DNA from: CAYLLD01 sp964425135 | GTDB taxonomy: Bacteria; Pseudomonadota; Alphaproteobacteria; Rhodobacterales; Rhodobacteraceae | Direction: 5' to 3' | Assembly (NCBI GenBank): GCA_964425135.1 | Contig: CAYRKW010000002.1 | Coordinates: forward strand, 1 to 64,000 | DNA: 64,000 nucleotides | In this document: positions 25,397 to 33,107 of the stretch, piece after piece | Numbering within the stretch: position 1 is the stretch's first letter | Layout: every line of letters starts with the position of its first letter | Notes under the pieces: generated by a model | The model's database searches: none | Seen by the model: only the letters and a program-made list of their open reading frames with translations | Told to the model about the DNA's origin: nothing | Program-made: the position numbers and the translations under genes

Positions 25397-26004
25397 GACC
25401 CTGAAAGTGCGTTAAATGCGGCGGTGAAGCCGCTGAGTGAGACATCCAGAATGACAGGTTGCGCGGGGCGATCGACGGCGACGATGGTCAGACGCGCAAC
25501 GTTTCCGCGTTTGAACTGGTTGAGTCCCGACTGCTCATACCCAAAGCGCGATGCGCATCCGACGGGGGCACAATATAGGAAGGGGTATTGTTGCACGCGG
25601 CCATTATCAACCTGAAGGGTCAGCCCTTCGGTGAGCAATGTGCGCAGTGGAGAGACGACGGTGAAGCCTGCCACGGCGGGGATATCATCGGGAAGCGCCA
25701 CGATGTTGATTTCGGCAACCGGCGCGCCGCGCGGGTCGTTCACCAGCTGATACATGAAGCAGTCGTTTTCGGAGCGGCAGCGGATTTGCCAATCGTTATG
25801 GACTGAGCGCACTTCTTCTTGCGGCTGCTGAGGGGCCAACGGGTCTGAATTGTCGGTAGGTTGTTCGGCTTGGACCTCTGCGTTCTCTTCGGTTTGGGTT
25901 TGTTCCTGCGCGCTCGTGTCATTGGCAGTGGTTTCCTGCGCATGACCCGGCGCGCTGGCCAGAATAAGAGCTAGTCCTGCAAGTCGTATTGCGTTTGCAA
26001 ACAT
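25393..26004 (-). CDS. Invasion-associated locus B (IalB) family protein
   Basis: A 203-residue exported protein of the IalB family (PF06776 type). The signal peptide MFANAIRLAGLALILASAPGHA is followed by a low-complexity Glu/Gln/Thr linker (residues about 25-65). The conserved domain follows with NDWQIRCRSENDCFMYQ and YCAPVGCASRFGY (paired Cys). Function in free-living bacteria is unknown. The ATG at 26004 is chosen because it opens the signal peptide; GAGA lies just upstream. It overlaps the convergent ketoacyl synthase by 4 bp. Confidence 0.87.
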   Translation of the reverse strand: MFANAIRLAGLALILASAPGHAQETTANDTSAQEQTQTEENAEVQAEQPTDNSDPLAPQQPQEEVRSVHNDWQIRCRSENDCFMYQLVNDPRGAPVAEINIVALPDDIPAVAGFTVVSPLRTLLTEGLTLQVDNGRVQQYPFLYCAPVGCASRFGYEQSGLNQFKRGNVARLTIVAVDRPAQPVILDVSLSGFTAAFNALSGS

Positions 26005-26130
26005 GGTATCTCGTGCCTCTTGGATCTCGTTTTGTGTTTGCCAGATCACGTGTCAGTTTGCACCCGATGTGTCAATGTCTGGCGCATGCCTCGGCGTCGC
26101 ATCGGCGGAAATTTATCCAATGGCAAACAT

Positions 26131-26160
26131 AAGAAAGGGTGCCTTTGAGGCACCCTTCTT
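26131..26160. terminator. Hairpin upstream of ialB
   Basis: AAGAAAGGGTGCC / GGCACCCTTCTT (26131-26143 and 26149-26160) with a 5-nt loop. It lies in the 491-bp spacer 127 bp upstream of ialB. It may terminate a short leftward transcript or act as a leader attenuator for ialB. No gene ends at it. Confidence 0.55.
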
Positions 26161-26287
26161 CGCGTTTTCGCATTTTCCCTGTCGGACCGGCCGAACTGTT
26201 GGATAGAGCCTAGGATATCCACCCAGACCGGTCAACAGTGCATTCAGAGAAAAACGCAGTTAATCAATAATTTGCCGGTTGAAGCTA

Positions 26288-26302
26288 TTAATAAGAGATT
26301 AA
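26288..26302. promoter_or_regulatory. Possible CtrA site (TTAA-N7-TTAAC)
   Basis: TTAA-TAAGAGA-TTAA at 26288-26302, followed by C, fits the alphaproteobacterial CtrA consensus TTAA-N7-TTAA. It lies in the spacer between ialB and the HerA-like ATPase gene. A match this short can arise by chance. Confidence 0.25.
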
Positions 26303-26323
26303 CGCCAACGCGCGCGCCTCACG

Positions 26324-26354
26324 AAAAAAAAGGCCGTACTCGATGAGCACGGCC
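26324..26354 (-). terminator. Strong leftward intrinsic terminator
   Basis: Read leftwards: GGCCGT stem with an inner CTC/GAG pairing, ACGGCC, then eight T (the A run at 26324-26331). No annotated gene ends here. It implies a short leftward transcript starting somewhere in 26355-26495. Confidence 0.75.
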
Positions 26355-26440
26355 AGTCGACAGGGAGGAAGTAAAATGACGCACTGTCCAGAACGATATC
26401 CTGCTCAGCGTGTCGTGGTCATCCTGACATCAAAGTGTTA
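26324..26440 (-). ncRNA. Candidate anti-Shine-Dalgarno small RNA
   Basis: A leftward transcript ending at the terminator 26324-26354 would carry CTTCCTCCCTG just before the terminator stem (26361-26371 on the opposite strand). CU-rich anti-SD motifs followed by a terminator are the hallmark of the CcsR/cuckoo sRNAs of Rhodobacter relatives. The 5-prime end is not defined and no clear promoter was found. The opposite strand offers a competing reading as a small ORF. Confidence 0.35.
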
Positions 26441-26441
26441 A
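26376..26441 (+). CDS. Possible 21-residue leader ORF
   Basis: ATG 26376 is preceded by AGGGAGGAAG, an excellent Shine-Dalgarno. The frame gives MTHCPERYPAQRVVVILTSK plus C and a TAA, 54 bp before the HerA-like ATPase start. It could be a leader peptide. Equally, the SD-like sequence may only be the complement of an anti-SD sRNA on the other strand. Confidence 0.3.
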   Translation: MTHCPERYPAQRVVVILTSKC

Positions 26442-26495
26442 TAACTTGTTGTGATCGGCAAACGATCGGTGATCAGGACTACGGAGCAGGGGCGC

Positions 26496-28049
26496 ATGTC
26501 GGAAAACGAGACAATTTTCATCGGGGGCGGGGGCGTGGATTACGCCGATCCGCAGGAGTTGCTTTTGAAATTCGGCAACCGCCACGGCATGATTGCAGGG
26601 GCAACGGGGACCGGCAAAACGGTCACATTGCAGATCCTTGCGGAGAGTTTTTCGAATGCGGGTGTTCCGGTGTTTTTGTCGGATGTGAAGGGGGATTTGT
26701 CGGGCTTGGCCGTGGCCGGGTCGCCCGCGCACAAGTTGCATGACAAGCTGATTTCACGGGCCGAGAAAATCGGTTTTGAGGATTACGACTACAGCGATTT
26801 TCCTGTGACGTTCTGGGACTTGTTTGGCGAGAAGGGCCATCCGATCCGCACGACGATTACGGAAATGGGGCCGCTTTTGCTGTCCCGTTTGATGGAGCTT
26901 ACGGAAGCGCAGGAAGGTACATTGAACATCGCGTTTCGTATTGCTGACGAGCAGGGATTGTTGCTGATCGATATCAAGGATTTGCGGGCGCTTCTGACAT
27001 GGATGGGCGAACACACCAAGGAATTGACGCTCGAATATGGCTCGGTTGCGACGAAATCCATCGGAGCGATTTTGCGTAATCTGCTGGTTTTGGAAAATCA
27101 GGGCGGTGAGAAGTTTTTTGGCGAGCCGGCGCTCGAATTGAGCGATCTGATGCGCACAACGCCGGGCGGCAAGGGGCGCATTAATATCCTTGCATCAGAT
27201 AAACTGATGCAATCGCCAACGCTTTACGCGACATTTCTGATGTGGCTTTTGTCGGAGCTCTTTGAGAATTTGCCGGAAGTGGGCGATCCGGATAAGCCCA
27301 AGTTCGTGTTCTTTTTCGATGAGGCGCATTTATTGTTCGAGGATGCGCCCAAGTCGCTGATCAAGAAAGTGGAGCAGGTGGCGCGGCTGATCCGCTCCAA
27401 AGGGGTCGGGGTCTATTTCATCTCGCAAAACCCAGATGATGTGCCTGAAGATATTCTGGGGCAGCTTGGCAATCGGTTCCAACATGCGCTGCGGGCGTTC
27501 ACGCCGCGCGATCATAAGGCACTGCGGCTGGCGTCCGAGACCTTCCGGCCCAATCCGCGGTTCGAGACTATGGATGCCATTCGCGATTGCGGTGTGGGGG
27601 AGGCATTGGTCTCGACGCTGGAAGGAAAAGGGGCGCCGTCGGTGGTGGAGCGCACGTTGATCCGTCCGCCGTCTTCGCGGCTGGGGCCGATTGATATGGA
27701 CGAGCGCAAGGCGGTGATCGCCGGATCGCCGATTGCGGGGGTTTACGAAGCGGCCAAGGATCGGGAGAGCGCGTTTGAAGTGTTGCGCGCGCGGGCTGAG
27801 GCGGCGGCAAAAGAGGCGGAAGAGGCTGAAAAGCGCGAGGCGGACGGGGAGTTAAAACTCAAGGAATTCAACGCCGGACGCCGCTATTCGGCGGATGAGC
27901 CGAAAACGACGCGCAAGAAAAGCACGCGTTCGTCGCGATCGGATAGTGTGGGCGAGGTATTCGCAAAATCCCTTGCGCGCCAGCTTGGCGGATCGGCGGG
28001 GCGCAAGCTGGTGCGGGGTGTTTTGGGTTCGCTCTTTAAGGGGCGGTAG
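26496..28049 (+). CDS. HerA-like ATPase (YjgR / DUF853 family)
   Basis: A 517-residue P-loop ATPase of the DUF853/YjgR family related to HerA and FtsK motors. Walker A is AGATGTGKTVTLQ near residue 33. Walker B is FVFFFDEAHLLF near residue 275. Downstream is a sensor-type motif YFISQNPDDVPEDILGQLGNRFQHALR. The C-terminal 100 residues are charged and contain a coiled-coil-like Ala/Glu/Lys stretch and KTTRKKSTRSSRS. The cellular role of YjgR is unknown. ATG 26496 is preferred over the 15-residue longer frame. An 11-bp repeat array begins 14 bp after its stop. Confidence 0.88.
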   Translation: MSENETIFIGGGGVDYADPQELLLKFGNRHGMIAGATGTGKTVTLQILAESFSNAGVPVFLSDVKGDLSGLAVAGSPAHKLHDKLISRAEKIGFEDYDYSDFPVTFWDLFGEKGHPIRTTITEMGPLLLSRLMELTEAQEGTLNIAFRIADEQGLLLIDIKDLRALLTWMGEHTKELTLEYGSVATKSIGAILRNLLVLENQGGEKFFGEPALELSDLMRTTPGGKGRINILASDKLMQSPTLYATFLMWLLSELFENLPEVGDPDKPKFVFFFDEAHLLFEDAPKSLIKKVEQVARLIRSKGVGVYFISQNPDDVPEDILGQLGNRFQHALRAFTPRDHKALRLASETFRPNPRFETMDAIRDCGVGEALVSTLEGKGAPSVVERTLIRPPSSRLGPIDMDERKAVIAGSPIAGVYEAAKDRESAFEVLRARAEAAAKEAEEAEKREADGELKLKEFNAGRRYSADEPKTTRKKSTRSSRSDSVGEVFAKSLARQLGGSAGRKLVRGVLGSLFKGR

Positions 28050-28063
28050 GGCCGAAAATCACG

Positions 28064-28115
28064 ATGCACAAGCCATGCACAGGCGATGCACAAGTTATGC
28101 ACGGTCTGATGCGCA
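28064..28115. repeat. Five-unit ATGCACA array with 11-bp phasing
   Basis: ATGCACA occurs at 28064, 28075 and 28086, ATGCACG at 28097 and ATGCGCA at 28109. Units are spaced 11, 11, 11 and 12 bp, so they lie on one face of the helix. The fourth unit reads TTATGCACG, two mismatches from the DnaA box TTATCCACA. It lies in the 557-bp spacer between the HerA-like gene and dnaB. It looks like a cooperative protein-binding site; the protein is unknown. Confidence 0.7.
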
Positions 28116-28161
28116 GTCTGTTTAGATTTGCTTAATCTTTGTGAGTAATCGGTTAAAATGT

Positions 28162-28245
28162 GCCCCGCTGGCGCGGGGCGCGACTTTGGTTTGAGCTGCC
28201 CGCTCAGGGCCGCTGCGCGCGGGGCGGGATATTTTGAACCAAAGA
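28162..28245. repeat. Dispersed 3-prime-end module, copy at 28.2 kb
   Basis: Hairpin GCCCCGC-TGGC-GCGGGGC (28162-28179), then after about 30 nt GCCGCTGCGCGCGGGGCGGG and ATATTTTGAACCAAAGA. The same two-part structure recurs at 33108-33176 and 46129-46198, each after the end of a rightward gene. The stretch 28246-28364 that follows shows nothing I can assign. Confidence 0.65.
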
Positions 28246-28364
28246 CGGCATGGTGTTCGTTGGGGGTGCCATCACGCGCCAGACTGTCTTGGACGTGATA
28301 GTGCGTGGGTCATTTTAGTATGAGGGCGTTTGTGCAGCGCGTTGAGTGCAGCACGCGCGCCGCT

Positions 28365-28609
28365 TAGAGCACCATCCAACACATCCGATCTATGCTGACG
28401 CGGCCCTTTGCGCCCATGACCAAGCCACGGCGCGGGCAGGTCACCGGGGTATTCGGCTTGTAGAAAGGGCGTGGCGTCAGACGCGCGCCTGGTCTGTCAC
28501 GAAGGGTTCGTCTGTCCGGATCCAGCAGATCGATGCGCAGCGCCCTATTCACCGCTGGCGCCCAGCGCAGCAGAGCAGAATTGGGTCAGATGTGTTGGAC
28601 GGCGCTCTA
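28365..28609. mobile_element. 245-bp element with 24-bp imperfect terminal inverted repeats
   Basis: Left end TAGAGCACCATCCAACACAT (28365 onward) and right end ATGTGTTGGACGGCGCTCTA (to 28609) are inverted repeats matching at 21 of 24 positions (28365-28388 and 28586-28609). There is no coding capacity for a transposase, so it resembles a MITE or palindromic repeat unit. Its left half is similar to the reverse complement of the right half of 33200-33422. The right end overlaps the dnaB stop codon: the TAG read leftwards at 28609-28607 is part of the terminal TAGAGC. Confidence 0.65.
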
Positions 28610-30091
28610 GAAATCTGTTTCCGCGCCGGATTGCCAGGGTTTGACCAGATCTGAGAAGCGCGTGAAGCGGCCTTCGAAGGCAAGATCGACCGAACCGATG
28701 GGGCCGTGGCGTTGTTTGCCGATAATCACTTCGGCTTTGCCCATGAGCGCGCCCATCTCGTCTTGCCATTTCATCATGGCTTCGGTGTCATGCTCGCCGG
28801 GTTTTTCGCGCTCTTTATAATATTCTTCGCGAAAGACGAACATGACGACGTCGGCGTCTTGCTCGATAGAGCCTGACTCGCGCAAATCCGAGAGCTGCGG
28901 GCGTTTGTCTTCGCGGCTCTCGACTTGCCGCGAGAGCTGCGACAGGGCCACGACCGGGATTTGCAATTCCTTGGCGATGGCTTTGAGGCCTTGGGTGATT
29001 TCGGAGATTTCCTGAACCCGGCCATCGGAGCGCGAGGAGGCAGGGCGGACGAGTTGCAGGTAGTCGACCATCAGCACATCGAGCCCGTGGGTGCGCTTGA
29101 GGCGGCGGGCGCGGGCGGCAAGGGTCGAGATCGGCAGGGCGGGTGTGTCGTCGATGTAGAGGGGGCAGGCTTCGAGCGCTTTGGCAGCCTCGACGAAGCG
29201 GCGGAATTCTTCTTCGGTCATATCGCCTTTGCGAATCTGCTCGGACGGGATTTCGGCAGCTTCGGAGAGGATGCGGGCGGCGAGTTGTTCGGAGGACATC
29301 TCCAGCGAGTAGAAGCCGACCACGCCGCCATCAACTGCGCCTTCGGTCCCATCGGCCTTTTTGCCCTTCTTGTAGGCTTTGGCGATGTTGAAGGCGATAT
29401 TGGTGGCGAGTGATGTTTTACCCATCGACGGGCGGCCTGCGAGGATCAGCAGGTCGGAGGGGTGGAGGCCGCCCAGTTTTCCGTCGAGATCCTTGAGACC
29501 CGTGGAGGCGCCAGCGAGGCCGCCGTCGCGTTTATAGGCGGCTTGGGCTGTGTCGATGGCTTCTTTCATTGCCGAAAGGAAGCTCTGGAAGCCTTTGTCG
29601 ACGCTGCCTTTTTCGCCCAAAGCGTAGAGCGCTTGTTCGGCTTCGACGATTTGCTCGGCGGGCTCGGACTGGACGTCCACATGGGAGGCTTTGAAGCTGA
29701 TATCCTCGCCGATGCGGATGAGATCGCGGCGGATCGCCAGGTCATAGATCATCTGGGCATAGTCGCGCGAGGACAGAATTGAGGTGGCAGCGCCTGCGAG
29801 GCGGGCGAGATAGGCGGGACCGCCAAGCTCAGCAAGGCCCGCGTCGTCTTCGAGGAAGGCTTTGAGCGTAACGGGCGAGGCGAGCGCGTTTTTCTGGATA
29901 CGCTGGGCGGCGATGTCGAAAATGCGGCTGTGGACCGGATCGTAGAAATGGTCTGCGTTGACGATTCCCTCGATCCTGTCGAAGACTTCATTATTGACCA
30001 AAAGCGCGCCCAGAAGTGCCTGTTCTGCTTCGATATTATGTGGTTGGCTCAGCTCGCCTGCGCTGCCATCCATGCCCGATCCGTCTTCCAT
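28607..30091 (-). CDS. dnaB: Replicative DNA helicase
   Basis: Ring helicase that unwinds DNA at the replication fork. The 494-residue protein has the N-terminal DnaB helical domain (PHNIEAEQALLGALLVNNEVFD), and a RecA-like C-terminal motor with Walker A GRPSMGKTSLATNIA near residue 217 and the Walker B region LDVLMVDYLQLVRP. LSQLSRQVESREDKRPQLSDL matches DnaB motif H4. ATG 30091 is used; an internal ATG at 30073 is possible. It is divergent from purA. Its stop codon lies inside the end of a 245-bp repeat element. Confidence 0.95.
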   Translation of the reverse strand: MEDGSGMDGSAGELSQPHNIEAEQALLGALLVNNEVFDRIEGIVNADHFYDPVHSRIFDIAAQRIQKNALASPVTLKAFLEDDAGLAELGGPAYLARLAGAATSILSSRDYAQMIYDLAIRRDLIRIGEDISFKASHVDVQSEPAEQIVEAEQALYALGEKGSVDKGFQSFLSAMKEAIDTAQAAYKRDGGLAGASTGLKDLDGKLGGLHPSDLLILAGRPSMGKTSLATNIAFNIAKAYKKGKKADGTEGAVDGGVVGFYSLEMSSEQLAARILSEAAEIPSEQIRKGDMTEEEFRRFVEAAKALEACPLYIDDTPALPISTLAARARRLKRTHGLDVLMVDYLQLVRPASSRSDGRVQEISEITQGLKAIAKELQIPVVALSQLSRQVESREDKRPQLSDLRESGSIEQDADVVMFVFREEYYKEREKPGEHDTEAMMKWQDEMGALMGKAEVIIGKQRHGPIGSVDLAFEGRFTRFSDLVKPWQSGAETDF

Positions 30092-30162
30092 GCCTGCCCC
30101 TTATTGTTGGATTGACCCTACACCAGTTTGCATGGTTTTGGGAGGGTGCGGCGGTGTGAATA

Positions 30163-30193
30163 TTGGGGATAAGCGAAAAATTGTTGGGGATAA
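30163..30193. promoter_or_regulatory. Two TTATCCCCAA direct repeats upstream of dnaB
   Basis: TTGGGGATAA at 30163-30172 and 30184-30193 on the plus strand reads TTATCCCCAA on the dnaB strand. The repeats are 21 bp apart, two helical turns, in the 198-bp dnaB-purA divergent spacer. TTATCCCCA differs from the DnaA box TTATCCACA at one base. This may be a DnaA or other regulator site. Confidence 0.45.
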
Positions 30194-30289
30194 TTCCAGC
30201 TGCGCAAGGCGCGCGCAAATGTCCGTTTAATTTCCGGTACGAGCCGACTATAAGGCGTTTGGTAAGAGGCTCTAACACAGGCAGATTTC

Positions 30290-31582
30290 ATGGCAAATGT
30301 GGTCGTTGTCGGCACCCAATGGGGTGACGAGGGAAAAGGCAAGATCGTAGATTGGCTCTCGGAGCGGGCGGATGTGATCGTGCGGTTTCAGGGCGGGCAT
30401 AATGCCGGGCATACGCTGGTGATTGATGGAGAGGTCTACAAGCTGTCGCTGCTGCCGTCCGGAATTTTGCGCGATGGCAAGCTGGGGGTTATTGGAAATG
30501 GCGTTGTGCTTGACCCCTGGGCGCTTGTTGATGAGATCGAGCGGATTGCGCAGCAGGGTGTGACAGTGACGACGGACAATCTGATGATTGCGGAGAACAC
30601 ACCTTTGATCCTGCCGCTGCATGGAGAGTTGGATCGGGCGCGGGAGAGCCAAAACTCGGTTGCGAAGATCGGCACGACGGGGCGCGGGATTGGGCCTGCG
30701 TATGAAGATAAAGTGGGGCGGCGCGTGGTACGGGTCGCTGATCTCGCGGATGAAGCGACGCTGGACAAACGCATCGCGCGGCTTTTGCTGCACCACAATG
30801 CGCTGCGGCGCGGGCTGGGGCTTGATGAGGTCGATGCGGGCGCGCTCAAGGCGTCGCTGATGGAGATTGCGCCCAAGGTTCTGCCGTTTGCCGCGCCTGC
30901 CTGGAAGACCCTCAACGAGCGGCGCAAGGCGGGCGAGCGCATTTTGTTTGAAGGGGCGCAAGGTTCGCTTTTGGATGTGGATTTTGGCACGTATCCGTTT
31001 GTGACATCCTCAACAACGCTATCGGGGATGGCGGCGACCGGATCGGGGCTTGGGCCGGGATCAATTGATTTTGTACTTGGGATTGTGAAAGCCTACACAA
31101 CGCGCGTAGGCGAAGGGCCGTTTCCTTGCGAATTGTTTGACGCGGTTGGCGAGCATCTGGCGACGGTTGGGCGTGAAAAGGGGACAGTGACGGGGCGCTC
31201 ACGCCGTTGTGGCTGGTTCGATGCGGTTCTGGTGCGCCAGACCTGCGCGCTGAGCGGGGTGAACGGGATTGCGCTCACCAAGCTCGATGTTCTCGATGGA
31301 ATGGAGACGCTGAAGATTTGCACAGGCTACACGCTTGATGGGCAGAGCCTCGATTATCTGCCGACGGCGGCGGATCAGCAGGCGCGGGTTGAGCCGATCT
31401 ATGAAGAGATGGACGGCTGGAGCGGCTCGACGGCCAATGCGCGATCCTGGGCGGATTTGCCTGCCGAGGCGATCAAATATGTGCGGCGGATCGAGGAGTT
31501 GATCGATTGCCCGGTTGCGCTGCTGTCCACATCGCCAGAGCGTGATGACACGATCCTTGTCACTGATCCGTTTGCCGACTGA
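30290..31582 (+). CDS. purA: Adenylosuccinate synthetase
   Basis: GTP-dependent first committed step from IMP to AMP. The 430-residue protein has the glycine-rich loop GTQWGDEGKGKIVDWL near residue 7, QGGHNAGHTLV near residue 34, the GTTGRGIGPAYEDKV loop, and the GTP-binding TKLDVLDGMETLKIC region near residue 330. Full length and all catalytic loops are intact. It ends in TGATG with the DUF2842 gene. Confidence 0.97.
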   Translation: MANVVVVGTQWGDEGKGKIVDWLSERADVIVRFQGGHNAGHTLVIDGEVYKLSLLPSGILRDGKLGVIGNGVVLDPWALVDEIERIAQQGVTVTTDNLMIAENTPLILPLHGELDRARESQNSVAKIGTTGRGIGPAYEDKVGRRVVRVADLADEATLDKRIARLLLHHNALRRGLGLDEVDAGALKASLMEIAPKVLPFAAPAWKTLNERRKAGERILFEGAQGSLLDVDFGTYPFVTSSTTLSGMAATGSGLGPGSIDFVLGIVKAYTTRVGEGPFPCELFDAVGEHLATVGREKGTVTGRSRRCGWFDAVLVRQTCALSGVNGIALTKLDVLDGMETLKICTGYTLDGQSLDYLPTAADQQARVEPIYEEMDGWSGSTANARSWADLPAEAIKYVRRIEELIDCPVALLSTSPERDDTILVTDPFAD

Positions 31583-31803
31583 TGGCGATGTCTTACAAGG
31601 CGCGGCGGCGTTGGTCTTTGGTGCTGCTTTTGGTGTGGCTGCCGCTTTATGTCGTGTTGGTGGTGAACCTTTATGCAGTGCTCTCGCCGATGAATAAGGT
31701 GCTGGAGTTCATCTATTTCGTAGTGGCCGGGGTTGCCTGGGCGCTGCCGTTCAAGTCGGTGTTCAAGGGGATTGGCAAACCGGACCCGGATGCTGATGAG
31801 TAG
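31582..31803 (+). CDS. DUF2842 family membrane protein
   Basis: A 73-residue inner-membrane protein with a basic N-terminus (MSYKARRRW) and two hydrophobic helices (about residues 12-33 and 40-60). The GVAWALPFKSVFKGIGKPDPD ending is typical of DUF2842 of alphaproteobacteria. Its ATG overlaps the purA stop by one base, and its 3-prime end overlaps the Slam gene. Function unknown. A second ATG at 31588 could be the true start. Confidence 0.87.
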   Translation: MAMSYKARRRWSLVLLLVWLPLYVVLVVNLYAVLSPMNKVLEFIYFVVAGVAWALPFKSVFKGIGKPDPDADE

Positions 31804-33082
31804 GCTGCTCGTCTGCGTCATTGCGGTTTGGGCGATGTTGAACGCGCCTGCGGCGGCTCAAACGGCGCCGCAAGAGATAATTGCGCTGGTGCAGCAGGGG
31901 AAGTTCGATGCAGCGCGCGCGGCGCTCAAAGCGCAGCCGCATTCGGAGCTGGACCGGCTCTTTGTCGAAGCGCAGATTTTCGCAGTGCAGGGGCGCGCAG
32001 GTGATGCGATTGCGGTGTACCGCGCGATGCTGTCGATTGCGCCGGGGCTTATTCCGGTGCGGATCGCGCTCGCGGATGCGATGTTTGCGACGGGTGACTA
32101 TGACGGGGCGCGGTTTCATTATAATCGGTTGATCGAACTTGATAACCGGCCAGAGGCGCGGGCGGCTTATGCGCGTAGGCTTCAGACGATTGCTGCAAAT
32201 GAGCCGTCGGGTTTTAGCGCGATACTGTCCTTCACCCCATCGAGCAATATCAATCGCGGCTCGCTGAACGACACCTTTACGACTGCGACGAGCGGGGTTC
32301 TTGGCGGTGTGGGCACGATCTCCCCTGAGGGTCAGGAGACATCCGGGATCGGGGTGCGCGTCGGCGGCACCGGATTTTTGCGCTATCCGGTTGGAGAGGG
32401 GCGCAACTGGACGCTCACTGGATCTGCTCAGGCGACGCTTTATGATGCGGATGTGTTCAATGTCTATCAGGTAAATGTCGCGGCGCAGCATCAGGTTGTG
32501 GATGGGGATACGCGCTTTGAGATCACGCCTTTTGCCGGGCGGGTGATCCGTGAATTGGGCAGTGACTATTCGCGGTTTGGGGTGACGGTGGCGCAGCGCT
32601 GGGTCGAAGACGGGCCGGTTGTGCGCGTTTTGAGCGGGACGCTGGAATATACCGGTTTTGACGAAGCGGATTTATTGAGCGGGGTCACGCTTGCCGGGCG
32701 GACGAGCTGGCAAAAGCAAATCTCTCAAAGGTCTGCCGTGAATGGCCGTATGACGCTCTTGCGCGGACAGACCGAGGGCGCGCAGCATCGTTATTGGGGG
32801 CTGACGTTCGATGGCGGTGTGTCGCAGAACTGGAGCGGCGGTTGGGCAACATATCTGGGCGTGCGTGCCGGTTTGCGGCGTTATGATGATGAATTCACTT
32901 TTGGAGCGCCTGAGCGGGCGGATGATTTTGTCGCGCTGCAAGGGTCTGTTTTGAACAGCACGATTGTGATTGAGGGGTTTTCGCCGCGGATCAACTGTCT
33001 GGTAGAGGGGCAACGCTCGAATATCGCGTTCTATGACTACAATGTGTACGAATGCGGTGTGGTGCTGACGCGCGCGTTTTGA
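31796..33082 (+). CDS. Surface lipoprotein assembly modifier (Slam) family protein
   Basis: Outer-membrane protein that moves certain lipoproteins (TbpB-like) to the cell surface. The 428-residue product has a signal peptide (MSRLLVCVIAVWAMLNAPAAAQ), an N-terminal TPR-like domain (residues about 25-140) and a C-terminal beta-barrel (about 150-428). The barrel starts at FSAILSFTPSSNINRG, the DUF560/PF04575 signature, and ends in the outer-membrane-type motif VVLTRAF. ATG 31796 opens the signal peptide (31790 also possible) and lies inside the end of the DUF2842 gene. A TbpB-like lipoprotein gene, now frameshifted, lies at 9557-10365. Confidence 0.85.
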   Translation: MSRLLVCVIAVWAMLNAPAAAQTAPQEIIALVQQGKFDAARAALKAQPHSELDRLFVEAQIFAVQGRAGDAIAVYRAMLSIAPGLIPVRIALADAMFATGDYDGARFHYNRLIELDNRPEARAAYARRLQTIAANEPSGFSAILSFTPSSNINRGSLNDTFTTATSGVLGGVGTISPEGQETSGIGVRVGGTGFLRYPVGEGRNWTLTGSAQATLYDADVFNVYQVNVAAQHQVVDGDTRFEITPFAGRVIRELGSDYSRFGVTVAQRWVEDGPVVRVLSGTLEYTGFDEADLLSGVTLAGRTSWQKQISQRSAVNGRMTLLRGQTEGAQHRYWGLTFDGGVSQNWSGGWATYLGVRAGLRRYDDEFTFGAPERADDFVALQGSVLNSTIVIEGFSPRINCLVEGQRSNIAFYDYNVYECGVVLTRAF

Positions 33083-33107
33083 TTGCTTTGTGAGGCGATC
33101 CTGCGGT

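Noticed and set aside
28340..28610. 102-residue rightward and 74-residue leftward frames in the dnaB-proximal spacer
   Set aside because: They fall in the repeat element with inverted ends. Compositions are Arg/His-rich and there is no credible ribosome site, so the DNA is better read as a non-coding repeat.
30436..30990. 184-residue frame antisense to purA
   Set aside because: Ser/Arg/Pro-rich composition and full overlap with purA indicate a shadow.
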